A stretch of DNA of 64,000 nt, taken from Methylocaldum sp. 14B (GTDB lineage: Bacteria; Pseudomonadota; Gammaproteobacteria; Methylococcales; Methylococcaceae). Below the pieces are notes generated by a model. It was given only the letters and a program-made list of their open reading frames with translations, ran no database searches and was not told where the DNA came from. The stretch is taken from contig NZ_MSCV01000012.1 of NCBI RefSeq assembly GCF_002005105.1, positions 1 through 64,000 of the forward strand, given 5' to 3'. How positions within the stretch are numbered: the first letter of the stretch is position 1; each line of letters starts with the position of its first letter. The translations under genes were made by a program, and so were the position numbers. Below are positions 18,337 to 27,746 of the stretch, one piece after another.

Positions 18337-19695
18337 TCACTGCAAGTGCCGGATCAAACCCGGCAATTCCTTGAAATCGTCGAACCATACCGGACGCACG
18401 CCGAATTCGAGGTATTTGGCCGATTCCGCCTCGATCTCGTCCGGGGCCGGTTCCTTCCCCTGTCTGTCGTGCGGCCACTTCAGGAGCGCGTAGTGGTAGC
18501 GGCCCGGGTATTCCGCGATGGCTTCCCGAAGCAGGTCGTTCATCGCGTCATCGGTGAACGAACAACCGATATAGAGCGCGATATGTACCGGATTGGCCAG
18601 AAATCCCCGATAAACCGTCTCCAGAATCCTGGATCGCGGACCTTTGTACACCGTCAGGTACTGGGACGTCGAAAAGACAAAGCGGACGTCCGTTATCAAA
18701 AAAATGCGTCTGGGCGTGTAGCCGTGCAGATGAAAGACCGGTTGGTGCCACCGGCTGTTGCGGGCCAGTTCGTCGGGGTCGCCTCGAAGCTCATCGCCCT
18801 TCATGGCCCAGGCTGCATGCGGGATCTTCTGTTCGGCGAGCGCTTCGGACATGAGGGCATCGAAGTTGTAGGTAATGATCGAGTCCCAGCCCGGAAACAG
18901 GCCGGGACCGCGCACCGGCACCTCCTGCGCATGCGCCAGTTCGGCGATGGCCCGGTGGATCTCGCTGGGCTCTTTCGCGCGCGTATAGAGAATCCTGGTG
19001 AGCAGGCGAAACAGGTGTTGACCGCAAAGGTCGTAACACACTTGCGCTCCCTGCATTAGGGTCTCGACATCGGTGGAAGAGCGTTTGGCCTTCACCTCGG
19101 CGAAGATCTTTCGTGCGATTTGCTCCTGCTCCGAGGTAAAGCGCCTCACTTCGCTGACCCGTTGCTCAAAGCGCCAGGTGCCGCTCCCGCCGGTGCGTAC
19201 GGTGCCGTCGGGAAGGAATTCGATCGGAGCTTGAGGAGGATTGTCGGCGGCGGGCACGGATTCATGGAATTCCAGGCCCTTGTCGAGCGTTTCCTCCAGC
19301 ATCAAGAGCACCAGATCCGACCAGGACGGCGCACCGGCGCCCATCGAGACTCCGGCTCCCAACACCGGCGACAGCGCGCTCGATCGGCGAATCAGGCGCA
19401 GCAGTCCGAGATCGAACTCCCGAATGCGCCATCCGAGCCGGGTCCGGATCTCCTCGATGTAAGGCAGTACCAGACGCACTTCGGAGCGGATATCGGGCAG
19501 CGGACGGTTGGATAGCGGATGCTGGCTGGCCCGGTAGATCCCGTTGACGTAGGTTTCGAGTTCGAACAGCGCGGCGGCCGGATCGTCGTTGAGAGCAAGC
19601 TGTTCCAATCGCGAAAGATCGCCGCCGTGCAGCGCTCTTTGCCAGGCGGCGTGCTGCTCCGAGGGGCGCGGGACCAATGACGGATCTTGCGGCAT
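18337..19695 (-). CDS. SIR2-like domain protein, stand-alone
   Basis: 452 residues. The SIR2 (SIR2_2) fold occupies about 105-385: NAD-binding loop LGAGVSMGAG (GAGVS at 113-117), ITYNFD at 274-279, LHG with the putative catalytic His at 324, and YIGCSFTDDAMNDLL at 375-389. The N-terminal 100 residues are a helical extension. Proteins of this shape act as NAD-degrading effectors in phage defence (family knowledge) or as unknown deacylases. No partner gene such as a pAgo, HerA or ThsA/B is adjacent. ATG at 19695 has GGAGG 8 bases upstream. Confidence 0.8.
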   Translation of the reverse strand: MPQDPSLVPRPSEQHAAWQRALHGGDLSRLEQLALNDDPAAALFELETYVNGIYRASQHPLSNRPLPDIRSEVRLVLPYIEEIRTRLGWRIREFDLGLLRLIRRSSALSPVLGAGVSMGAGAPSWSDLVLLMLEETLDKGLEFHESVPAADNPPQAPIEFLPDGTVRTGGSGTWRFEQRVSEVRRFTSEQEQIARKIFAEVKAKRSSTDVETLMQGAQVCYDLCGQHLFRLLTRILYTRAKEPSEIHRAIAELAHAQEVPVRGPGLFPGWDSIITYNFDALMSEALAEQKIPHAAWAMKGDELRGDPDELARNSRWHQPVFHLHGYTPRRIFLITDVRFVFSTSQYLTVYKGPRSRILETVYRGFLANPVHIALYIGCSFTDDAMNDLLREAIAEYPGRYHYALLKWPHDRQGKEPAPDEIEAESAKYLEFGVRPVWFDDFKELPGLIRHLQ

Positions 19696-20241
19696 CTTCG
19701 TGTCCTCCGATTGCAGCAATCGCGCATTTGCCGCCCTGACGGGCATGAAAAACGCAATGGTATGAACAGATTGGGGACGGTAGCTCGTCGATGATCCAAA
19801 AGCCGAATTTTCGAGTCAAGGATTTTTAGGCGGACTGGGCCAAGAGGAAACGGCCCCGTCCAGCCGGTAATTTGTCGGCTCAACCGAAACAATCGAAACG
19901 CCATAAAGAGGCCGCACTCCCATGGCGCGTTTGAGGCTTCGATCCGCGACCTCCAAAGACGTCTTTGCCCGGCCGGGTGGCCGTGCACTCGCCTGTCGGT
20001 TCCGTTACCGCGAGCCGTTGACCCTTCCTTCGCTTCGAACCAAATGCGAAAATGCGTTGATTCAAACGGAATACCCTTTCTGTACATTAGGATGAGACTA
20101 CAACTCCTGCCGGTGCGCCCGTTGAGCCTGGCAAACGCCTGGATATCCAGGGCGTGACGCGGGGAAGATCGGTCTTCCACTCCGCCGAAATCGATCGGTC
20201 CATCTGCCTGCCTGCCCCGTAATTACGACCCTGGTAAAGCC
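19696..20241. other. Gene-free spacer between divergent genes
   Basis: 546 bases. No convincing coding frame, repeat or RNA gene. It must hold the promoters of the SIR2-like gene (left) and the histidine kinase (right), but no clear -35/-10 pair stands out. Confidence 0.4.
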
Positions 20242-23067
20242 GTGTTCGAGTCGCCCCGCCCAAAATTCCTTCACCTTGCCTTATTCCCCGCCGCCTACCT
20301 GCTGGGTTCCTGGCTCGGCCATTGGCTGACGCTGCTGCCCGGATCGGGCGTAACCTTGTGGCCGCCGAGCGGTCTCTATCTTGCGGTGCTGTTGTTGAGC
20401 GAGAAACGCCATTGGCCTTGGTGGATATTGGCCGGATTGCCCGCCGAAGCGGCCGGCGACCTGTGGCTGTTCCACATTCCGCTTTCCGCCGCTTTTTCCA
20501 TCTATTTGGGCAATACGCTCGAAGCACTGGTCGGCGCAAGCCTGGTGCGCGGCTGGTGCGGCGCGCCGTTTCAGTTGCGCGGGTTGCGGGAGGTGCTGGT
20601 GCTGATCCTCTTCGGCGCGTTGTTGAGCCCCGTCCTCAGCGCGACGTTGGGTGCCGCGATCTTGGCCGCGCTCGGGTGGCAGGCGTTCACCTGGGTTTGG
20701 CCGCTCTGGTGGGTCGGCGACGGCGTGGGTGTCCTGATCGTGGCTCCCCTGGTCCTGGAGGTCTTTCAGGCTCGATGGAAATGGCGGGACATCCAAGTCG
20801 CTCGCTGGGTTGAAGCCGGGACGATGATCGCCGTGTTCGTCGCTATTGCCCACCTCGTCTTCACCGGCCGATTTCCGTACGGCTACATCATCATGCTGCC
20901 CCTGCTGTGGGCCACGCTGCGCTTCGAAATTTTCGGAATGGCGCTGACCATGGCCATCCTGACGGTCATGGCGGTGCGCTACACGGCGGGCGGGCTCGGG
21001 CTGTTCGCAAATCCCGACTTCGCTCCCGATGAGCGGCAGTGGCTGGTACAGATGTTCTTGGTCATCGTCGCCTTCTCGGCGCTCGTGGTCGCCGCCCTTA
21101 CCCGGCAACACCGGCAGGCGCTGTTCAGTTTGGAGCGCGCCTACGGCGAGCTCGAAGCCCGCGTGCTCGAACGTACGGCGGAGGCACGCGAGAACGAGGA
21201 GCGGCTACGGCTGTTTATCGAATATGCACCCGCGGCGGTAGCCATGTTCGACCGTGAAATGCGTTATCTCGCCGTCAGCCGCCGTTGGCTGGACGATTAC
21301 AGTCTCGAAGGCGAGGTGCGGGGCCGTTCCCATTACGACGTCTTCCCCGAGATTCCCGAGCGCTGGAGAAACGCCCATCGCCGCGCACTGGCCGGCGAAG
21401 TCGTTACCGCCGACGAAGACCACTTCGTCCGAACCAATGGAACCGTCCAATGGCAGCGTTGGGAGGTGCGGCCGTGGCGCGGGGCGGATGGCGCCATCGG
21501 CGGGATAATCCTTTTTACCGAGGACATCACCGACCGCAAGGTGGCCGAGAACGCGGTGCGCGAGTCGGAAGAGAAATACCGAGCCCTGTTCGAGTCCATA
21601 GACCAGGGGTTTTGTACCATCGAAGTGTTGTTCGATGAAAACGAAAAACCCGTGGATTACCGGTTCCTGACCGTCAATCCGGCATTTGAACGCCAGACGG
21701 GAATTCCCAACGCGGCCGGCAGACGGATGCGGGAAATCGCCCCTCTGCACGAGGAACACTGGTTCGAGATTTACGGCCGGATCGCCTTGACGGGCGAGCC
21801 GATGCGTTTCGAAAACCGCGCGGCGCAGCTCCACCGTTATTACGATGTTTACGCCTTTCGGATCGGCGCGCCGGAGGAACGAAAAGTGGCGATTCTTTTC
21901 AACGACATCACCGAGCGCAAGCGCGCCGACGAGGCCCTCCGCGCCAGCGAGCAGCGCTTCCGCGCCATCTTCGAGCATGCGGGGACCGGCATCGCCATCA
22001 CCGACGAAGAGGGACATGTTCTGAAGTGCAATCCCGCATTTTGCACTCTGCTCGGCTATACCCAGGAGGAACTCGGTCACCTCGTTTTGCCCGACCTGGT
22101 GCATCCCGACGACTGTGCCGCCAATTTTTCCGCGCTCCGCCGCCTGCGGGAAGAGGAACTTCCTTACTTCGAAATGGAAAACCGCTACCTGCGCAAGGAC
22201 GGCCAAACGGTCTGGGTGCGCAAGTTCGTTTCGCTGCTGCGTGAATCGGCGGATGTGCCGGCGCACCTGGTGGCGCTGGTAACCGACATGACCGAGCGCC
22301 ACCACATGGAGGAAGCCTTGCGCGCTGCCGACCGCCAGAAGGACGAGTTCCTGGCGATGCTGGCGCACGAGCTGAGAAATCCGCTGGCCCCGATCCGCAA
22401 TGCCCTGTACGTGCTGCAAAGATCCGACGCCGAAGCTGTGGCCAACGAACGCACTCGTGCCATGCTCACGATGATGGAGCGCCAGGTGAACCATTTGGTC
22501 CGGCTGGTGGACGATCTCCTGGAAGTGTCCCGCATCACCCGCGGCAAGATCGAGCTCAAGAAGGAACGAGTCGATCTGGCGGTTGTCATCGGTCATGCCG
22601 TTGAAACCAATCAGCCGCTCATCCAGGCAAACGACCACGATCTGAGCGTTTCCCTCCCGCCGGAACCCTTGCTTCTCGATGCGGACCCGGTGCGGATTGC
22701 CCAGATTTTCGCCAATCTGCTCAACAATGCCACCAAGTACACGCCTGCCGGCGGACACATTCATCTCACGGCGGCGCAAATGGGCAACGAGGCCGTCGTC
22801 CGCATCCGCGACACTGGCGTCGGTATTTCGGCCGGGATGTTGCCCCACGTGTTCGATCTTTTCACCCAGGTCGACCGTACCCTCGACCGGTCTCAAGGGG
22901 GGCTGGGAATCGGGCTGGCCCTGGTGCGCCGCCTGGTCGAGCTGCACGGCGGCCGGGTCGAGGTCCACAGCGAGGGATCGGGACGGGGCAGCGAGTTCGT
23001 GGTGTATCTGCCGCTGGCCGCCGCCGCTTCGGCCGACGCCGCGATCTCGGAAGCCGCGGTTCCGTAA
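20242..23067 (+). CDS. MASE1-PAS sensor histidine kinase
   Basis: 941 residues. An N-terminal MASE1 membrane sensor (about 1-290; GVTLWPPSGLYLAVLLL, WPLWWVGDGVGVLIVAPL) is followed by three PAS/PAC modules (about 320-440, 445-565, 570-695), a HisKA domain with phospho-accepting His709 (LAMLAHELRNPLAPI), and an HATPase with N-box NLLNNATKYT, DTGVGISAGML and GGLGIGLALV. No receiver domain is attached, so it phosphorylates a partner encoded elsewhere. Signal unknown. The start is a GTG with only a weak ribosome site. Confidence 0.88.
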   Translation: MFESPRPKFLHLALFPAAYLLGSWLGHWLTLLPGSGVTLWPPSGLYLAVLLLSEKRHWPWWILAGLPAEAAGDLWLFHIPLSAAFSIYLGNTLEALVGASLVRGWCGAPFQLRGLREVLVLILFGALLSPVLSATLGAAILAALGWQAFTWVWPLWWVGDGVGVLIVAPLVLEVFQARWKWRDIQVARWVEAGTMIAVFVAIAHLVFTGRFPYGYIIMLPLLWATLRFEIFGMALTMAILTVMAVRYTAGGLGLFANPDFAPDERQWLVQMFLVIVAFSALVVAALTRQHRQALFSLERAYGELEARVLERTAEARENEERLRLFIEYAPAAVAMFDREMRYLAVSRRWLDDYSLEGEVRGRSHYDVFPEIPERWRNAHRRALAGEVVTADEDHFVRTNGTVQWQRWEVRPWRGADGAIGGIILFTEDITDRKVAENAVRESEEKYRALFESIDQGFCTIEVLFDENEKPVDYRFLTVNPAFERQTGIPNAAGRRMREIAPLHEEHWFEIYGRIALTGEPMRFENRAAQLHRYYDVYAFRIGAPEERKVAILFNDITERKRADEALRASEQRFRAIFEHAGTGIAITDEEGHVLKCNPAFCTLLGYTQEELGHLVLPDLVHPDDCAANFSALRRLREEELPYFEMENRYLRKDGQTVWVRKFVSLLRESADVPAHLVALVTDMTERHHMEEALRAADRQKDEFLAMLAHELRNPLAPIRNALYVLQRSDAEAVANERTRAMLTMMERQVNHLVRLVDDLLEVSRITRGKIELKKERVDLAVVIGHAVETNQPLIQANDHDLSVSLPPEPLLLDADPVRIAQIFANLLNNATKYTPAGGHIHLTAAQMGNEAVVRIRDTGVGISAGMLPHVFDLFTQVDRTLDRSQGGLGIGLALVRRLVELHGGRVEVHSEGSGRGSEFVVYLPLAAAASADAAISEAAVP

Positions 23068-23386
23068 GCCAGGCCGTCTCTGCACGAGTCGCCGCGTTGA
23101 ATCCTGGTGGCGGCTAATTCCATTCGGCATTCGAATGGACATTCATCGTAGGATGGGTAGAGCGAAGCGAAACCCATCGATGGTGGGATAGCCCCTCGGC
23201 TCCGCTCGCGACAGGCTCCGCGTAACCCACCGATCCGAGGTCGCGCGGTGGGTTGCGGCCTCGCGGCCTGCTGCTCGAATTTTCCGACGGCGATATCCGG
23301 GTAGCCCGTGATGGGCCGGTGACATTGAACGCCTCGCCCGCTTGGGCAATGCCGGTCCTGCGGCATAGCCGGATAGGCGTTCCGGA
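23068..23386. repeat. Composite REP-like repeat
   Basis: No gene. At 23116-23150 the leader TAATTCCATTCGGCATTCGA (itself an inverted repeat, CCATTCG/CGAATGG) is followed by GTAGGATGGGTAGAGCG ... CGTAACCCACCGATCCGAGG up to about 23265. Confidence 0.7.
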
Positions 23387-23887
23387 TCAGGGGCTGGTCG
23401 GATCCCAAATAAGACGGGCGAGATCCGTCAAGTCGACATCCCGGTCGACGGGACATTGCGGGCAATCCAGGCGATTGGGCCGATTCGGGCATCGGCTGCA
23501 TTGGCGAATCAGCATCTCAGCCCGTTCAAGATCGCGTTCCACCAATTCCAGCTCGCTCCGGGTCGAATCAATCCATCCCCGCAGTTCATCCAGGAGCGGC
23601 AATACCTTCGATACGGCTTCCGCCCCGGAGCCGCATTGCTCGCGAACGCAAGCGAGCCGCTGCACATCGCTCAATTCCATCCCCAAGCGGGCAAGCCGGA
23701 GGACGATCGCCATGCGTTTGACGTCTTTCTTGCGGTAAAGCCGGGTCCCGCCACGGGTCCGTTCGGGCGCGATCAGGCCCAGTTCTTCGTACAGGCGGAT
23801 AGTTCTGGGCGTGGTTCCCAGGTCTTCGGCTAACTCGCCGATCTTCAGCATGTCGCGCTGGTCGCGCGGAGGGAGGCGCATAACCAT
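23387..23887 (-). CDS. MerR-family regulator with Cys-rich tail
   Basis: 166 residues. An N-terminal MerR winged helix (about 14-82: KIGELAEDLGTTPRTIRLYEELGLI ... RLYRKKDVKRM) is followed by a dimerisation helix and a C-terminal cysteine cluster, Cys130, Cys133, Cys142 and Cys145 (CSRC ... CPQC), with additional Cys80 and Cys85. The cluster could bind a metal. Two ATGs two codons apart (23887, 23881) could start it. It is divergent from nrtS, and the AT-rich intergenic region contains a candidate promoter, so it may control nrtS and itself. Confidence 0.8.
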   Translation of the reverse strand: MVMRLPPRDQRDMLKIGELAEDLGTTPRTIRLYEELGLIAPERTRGGTRLYRKKDVKRMAIVLRLARLGMELSDVQRLACVREQCGSGAEAVSKVLPLLDELRGWIDSTRSELELVERDLERAEMLIRQCSRCPNRPNRLDCPQCPVDRDVDLTDLARLIWDPTSP

Positions 23888-23922
23888 TACATCTCTATAT
23901 TTGACGTTTACGGAAGATTCTG

Positions 23923-23952
23923 TTGACGCATCGGATGGAGCCGAGTTATAAG
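23923..23952 (+). promoter_or_regulatory. Candidate promoter for nrtS
   Basis: TTGACG and TTATAA are separated by 17 bases (or TATAAG by 18) on the plus strand, 70 bases before nrtS and opposite the MerR gene. MerR activators often bind over-long spacers; here the spacer is near normal. No dyad was confirmed. Confidence 0.35.
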
Positions 23953-24020
23953 GTTTCCATCCAAGATTGGTTTTATATTAATGAATTTTAATTAAATATA
24001 GATATTGATGAGCTTCAGGA

Positions 24021-24302
24021 ATGCGAGCAAACAAGGCTTTTTGGGTTGACATGTTATTCCGTTACAGGACGAAAGTGATGGCCTGTCACCGGTTGGCGCT
24101 GACGGGCGGAGTTTATCCTCGCTCGCTGCGGGTTACCCTGGTCGTCGGCACGCTCTTGAATCTTATCAACCAACCCGAGGCTCTCCTGGGCGCGTCGCCC
24201 TGGAATTTGACGCAGGCGATTTTGACGTATGCGGTGCCTTTTCTTGTCGCCACCTATGGCGCCGTGTCCGGGAGCATCCGACAGAACGGCCGCTCGGCAT
24301 GA
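24021..24302 (+). CDS. nrtS: NrtS-like nitrate/nitrite transporter
   Basis: Up to 93 residues. The core SLRVTLVVGTLLNLINQPEALLG and ILTYAVPFLVATYGAVSGS match the small NrtS family, two-helix membrane proteins first described as nitrate/nitrite transporters in marine cyanobacteria and also common in proteobacteria. The start is uncertain: ATG 24021 is used, but ATG 24078 has an AGGA at better spacing and would give 74 residues. Divergent from a MerR regulator. No nitrate reductase gene is nearby. Confidence 0.7.
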   Translation: MRANKAFWVDMLFRYRTKVMACHRLALTGGVYPRSLRVTLVVGTLLNLINQPEALLGASPWNLTQAILTYAVPFLVATYGAVSGSIRQNGRSA

Positions 24303-24368
24303 ACCCCGATACGGATATTTTGCGGCCGAAAGTGAACCCCTCCATCTCGTTACCTTGCGGAGAATACC

Positions 24369-25432
24369 ATGACGATTCCAACTGAACCGATCGGCAGCAT
24401 CCCCCGTCCTCCGGAGCTTTTAGCGTTATTGCGGGAATTTCGTGCCGGCCGGGCTTCCTCGGAGCGGCTGGCGACGGTGTCCGAGGAGGCTCTGCGCGAT
24501 ACCCTCCGCCGCTTCGAAGATACCGGGTCGCCAGTCGTTACGGATGGCGAGCAAACCAAGCCGAGCTTTGCCACTTATCCGCTACAGGGCCTTCCCAACA
24601 TCGCCCCGGACGGCGCGGTCATTACGTTTGCCGATGGCCATACGCGCCAGTTGCCGCGGTTGACGGCGGGGCCGTTTCGCTACGCGACGTACGCCGACCA
24701 ATACCTCCGGGCTGCCCAACGCCTGACCTCATTGCCCGTGAAGCAGGCCGTCATTTCGGCTTCGGCGCTCAGTCTGATCTATCCGCCCGACGGGATCGAA
24801 GGCTATCCTCGGGAAGCTTTCCTCGACGACCTCGTCCGGGAAGCCGCCCGGGATACCGGGGTTGTCTCGAGGCGGGAGCCCATCGCGTGCAGATCGATTT
24901 CACGGAGGGTCGGCTTGCGGTCAAGCTCGATCCCTCGAAGCGGTTGCTTCGGGAATTCATCGCTTTGAACAATCGCGTGCTCGATCATTTCACTCCCGAG
25001 GAGCGGCGGCGCATCGGCGTTCATACCTGCCCCGGCGGCGACCGCGACTCGACCCATAGTGCGGACGTGGACTATGCCGAACTCTTGCCGAGTTTGCTCG
25101 AGCTCAAGGCCGACAATTTTTACGTTCAGCTGGCCAGCGAAAAACAGTCCGACCGCGCGCTCGCCGCGCTTCGGCGGCATGTGTGGCCGGGGCAGAGGAT
25201 TTTCGTCGGCGTGATCGACGTGCTCAATCCGGAGGTCGAGACGCCGGAGGCGGTGCGCGATCGCGTGTTGAAGGCCGCAGAATACCTTTCGCTCGATCAA
25301 CTGGGAACGACCGATGATTGCGGCTTTTCGCCGTTCGAGGACGACACCTCGACCGGCCGCGATACGGCGTTCGGAAAGATTCGATCGAGAGTGCTGGGTA
25401 CGAAGCTAGCCGAGCTCATTCTGGAACGATAG
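24369..25432 (+). pseudogene. MetE-type methionine synthase, frameshifted
   Basis: The two frames together give a full single-domain, cobalamin-independent (core MetE) methionine synthase of about 354 residues. The N-terminal part starts MTIPTEPIGSIPRPPELL with GGAG upstream. The C-terminal part carries VQIDFTEGRL, the metal and folate region IGVHTCPGGDRDSTHSADVDY, and GQLGTTDDCGFSPF. Frame 1 is lost at about 24860, where the family sequence resumes in the frame that reads CLEAGAHRVQIDF. The shift fits loss of one base in the run CCGGGG just before TTGTCTCGAG. Either a real inactivating mutation or a sequencing error in a G run. Confidence 0.8.
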
Positions 25433-25601
25433 CCGATCGAGAGGGTTGGAAGACGGGGACATGGAAAGTCGGTCAGGCTTTGGCGCTTTGATGGCCCGCC
25501 TGTTCTCCCGTCACCCGGTACGCCATGTCCGGCTGCCGTGATGGTTACGACTGCGTAAATCTCGTATTCCGTCTCAAGATATCGACGGATGTCTCTCGGC
25601 C

Positions 25602-25631
25602 TTGACAAAGGGTCCTCAAGAGGCGTATTAC
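25602..25631 (+). promoter_or_regulatory. Candidate promoter of the eCIS operon
   Basis: A perfect -35 TTGACA (25602-25607) is followed after 18 bases by TATTAC (4 of 6 with TATAAT). It lies about 45 bases before the first eCIS gene, whose ATG has a strong AAAAAGGAGA site. No operator palindrome seen. Confidence 0.5.
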
Positions 25632-25677
25632 CGCTCGGGAAAGGCTCATGACGCTCAAATAAAAAAGGAGAAAGCTC

Positions 25678-26070
25678 ATGGCAACTCTGAGTTGGTCGCT
25701 CACGATACAGGTCAGTGGCAGCGCGGCGGTGACTCTTTCCCGCCCGCCTCAGGAGATCGAGGCAACCGACCGGATCGAGGTTTCGATCCAGCCGGGCGAC
25801 AGCGATAAGGTCATCGACCTGCAACCGGGGGGAAGCAGCGCCATTCACCTTCTGGTGATCAAGTCTTCCGCTTACGGTACGCATCTGAGCTTCAAGGTCA
25901 GTGACGGGACCACCGATTCCTCCTCTCTGACACTGGACAGTCCCCAAATCTTCTCCGGTGGCGGCGTCGCCTTGTTCGGCGTGGCGCCACGCCAAATGAA
26001 ATTCACCAATAGCAGCTCCGACAAGCCCGCCAGCGTCGAGATCCTCGTCGCGCGGGATGCCACGCCTTGA
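25678..26070 (+). CDS. First gene of eCIS operon, unknown beta-rich protein
   Basis: 130 residues, all-beta in character (LSWSLTIQVSGSAAVTLSRP; DSDKVIDLQPGGSSAIHLLV; VALFGVAPRQMKFTN). No cysteine, signal peptide or membrane helix. I do not recognise the family. It ends 61 bases before the sheath gene on the same strand with a strong ribosome site, so it is almost certainly part of the operon, perhaps a small structural subunit of the particle (inference). Confidence 0.65.
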   Translation: MATLSWSLTIQVSGSAAVTLSRPPQEIEATDRIEVSIQPGDSDKVIDLQPGGSSAIHLLVIKSSAYGTHLSFKVSDGTTDSSSLTLDSPQIFSGGGVALFGVAPRQMKFTNSSSDKPASVEILVARDATP

Positions 26071-26131
26071 TATGACGGCCGGGGATGCAGGTCCCCGTTC
26101 TTAACCAACCAGTCGATACGGAGAGATCGCC

Positions 26132-27730
26132 ATGCCCGTTGCTCTTACCTATCCCGGTGTCTATATCGAAGAAGTGCCCAGCGGCGTTCGAACCATCACG
26201 GGCGTGGCCACCTCCATTACCGCCTTCATCGGAAGGGCGTTGCAAGGCCCCGTGAACCAAGCCGTTCGCATCCAGAGCTTCGCCGAGTACACCCGCCTCT
26301 TCGGCGGTTTGTGGCAGGCCAGCACCATGAGCTATGCCGTCAGCCATTTCTTCCAGCACGGCGGGAGCGATGCGATCATCGTGCGGGTCTTCAATGGCGA
26401 CGTGGCGGCCAGCACCGCGACCATCACCCTGGTCACGACGACCGGCAACCTGGTGTTGGAAGCATCCAGCCCAGGCACCTGGGGTGCCGCCCTGCGCGCT
26501 ACGGTGGATCACGAAACCCGCGATCCGGGCGACACGGCCCTGTTCAACCTGACCGTCGAGCAGCTCGACCGCCCCGGCGGCACACGGGTGATCGCCTCCG
26601 AGCGTTTCCGCAACGTGTCGGGCAAGGTCACGGATCCGCGCTTCGTCGATACCGTTCTCGCCCAGGGGTCGAGTTTCGTGAGGGTGCGTACCTCGGCACC
26701 GGACGGCGAAAGCCCCACCGACGCCACGCAAGCGGCGGTAGGCAACGCCACCGATGACGGAGACCCGCTGGTCGACGGGCAAATCACCGGCGATCCGAAT
26801 CAACGCACCGGGATCCATGCCCTGGAGCCGGTCGACCTGTTCAACTTGCTCTGCATTCCGCCTCTGGGAACGGAGCGGGATACGCCGCCGGCCGGCACCG
26901 GTGCGTCGTGGCCGGATGTCGACAACGCGACCTGGGCCGCCGCGGCAAGTTACTGCCAGGACCGCCGGGCGATGTTGATCGTCGACCCGCCCGCGGCCTG
27001 GACCGCGAATCCGAGCACGGCGGTCGCCACGGCCGAGGCCGGGGTGAACGGGGTCCGCGGAACCATCGGCAACGACGACGCCCGCAACGCGGTCATGTAT
27101 TTCCCGCGGCTCCGGATGCCGGACCCCCTCAACGAGAATCGCCTGGGCAGCTTCGCCCCCTGCGGGGCGCTGGCTGGGATCATGGCGCGGACCGACGCCC
27201 AGCGCGGCGTGTGGAAAGCGCCGGCCGGCCTGGAAGCGTCGTTCTCCGGGGTCCAGGAATTCACCTACACCCTCACCGACGGCGAGAACGGGCGCTTGAA
27301 TCCCCTGGGCCTCAACTGCCTGCGCAGCTTTCCGGTCGCCGGCAAGGTCGTGTGGGGCGCCCGCACCCTGGTCGGGGCCGATCTGCTCGCTTCGGAATGG
27401 AAATACCTGCCGGTGCGGCGTATGGCCCTCTTTCTCGAGGAAAGTCTTTACCGCGGCACCCAGTGGGTGGTGTTCGAGCCCAACGATGAACCCCTCTGGG
27501 CGCAGATCCGGCTCAACGTGGGCGCGTTCATGCAGAACCTGTTCCGCCAGGGCGCTTTCCAGGGCCAGAGTCCCAGGGAAGCGTATCTCGTCAAGTGCGA
27601 CCGCGAGACCACCACGCAGAACGATATCAATTTGGGCATCGTGAACATCCTGGTGGGCTTCGCTCCGCTCAAGCCCGCCGAATTCGTGGTGATTCGCATT
27701 CAGCAGTTGGCCGGACAGATTCAGGCTTAA
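26132..27730 (+). CDS. Contractile tail sheath protein (Afp2/3/4-like)
   Basis: 532 residues. The start PVALTYPGVYIEEVPSGVRTI is the hallmark of phage/eCIS sheath proteins, and the C-terminal domain (WKYLPVRRMALFLEESLYRG ... VFEPNDEPLWAQIR ... INLGIVNILVGFAPLKPAEFVVI) carries the inter-subunit mesh strands. The sheath contracts to drive the inner tube through a target membrane. Only one sheath gene is present, whereas Afp and PVC have three paralogues. GGAGAG ribosome site before the ATG; 16-base gap to the tube gene. Confidence 0.93.
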   Translation: MPVALTYPGVYIEEVPSGVRTITGVATSITAFIGRALQGPVNQAVRIQSFAEYTRLFGGLWQASTMSYAVSHFFQHGGSDAIIVRVFNGDVAASTATITLVTTTGNLVLEASSPGTWGAALRATVDHETRDPGDTALFNLTVEQLDRPGGTRVIASERFRNVSGKVTDPRFVDTVLAQGSSFVRVRTSAPDGESPTDATQAAVGNATDDGDPLVDGQITGDPNQRTGIHALEPVDLFNLLCIPPLGTERDTPPAGTGASWPDVDNATWAAAASYCQDRRAMLIVDPPAAWTANPSTAVATAEAGVNGVRGTIGNDDARNAVMYFPRLRMPDPLNENRLGSFAPCGALAGIMARTDAQRGVWKAPAGLEASFSGVQEFTYTLTDGENGRLNPLGLNCLRSFPVAGKVVWGARTLVGADLLASEWKYLPVRRMALFLEESLYRGTQWVVFEPNDEPLWAQIRLNVGAFMQNLFRQGAFQGQSPREAYLVKCDRETTTQNDINLGIVNILVGFAPLKPAEFVVIRIQQLAGQIQA

Positions 27731-27746
27731 CCGGGGAGAATTCAAG

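Noticed and set aside
21205-23142. 645-residue minus-strand open frame opposite the histidine kinase
   Set aside because: Antisense to conserved kinase motifs; no independent similarity or ribosome site.
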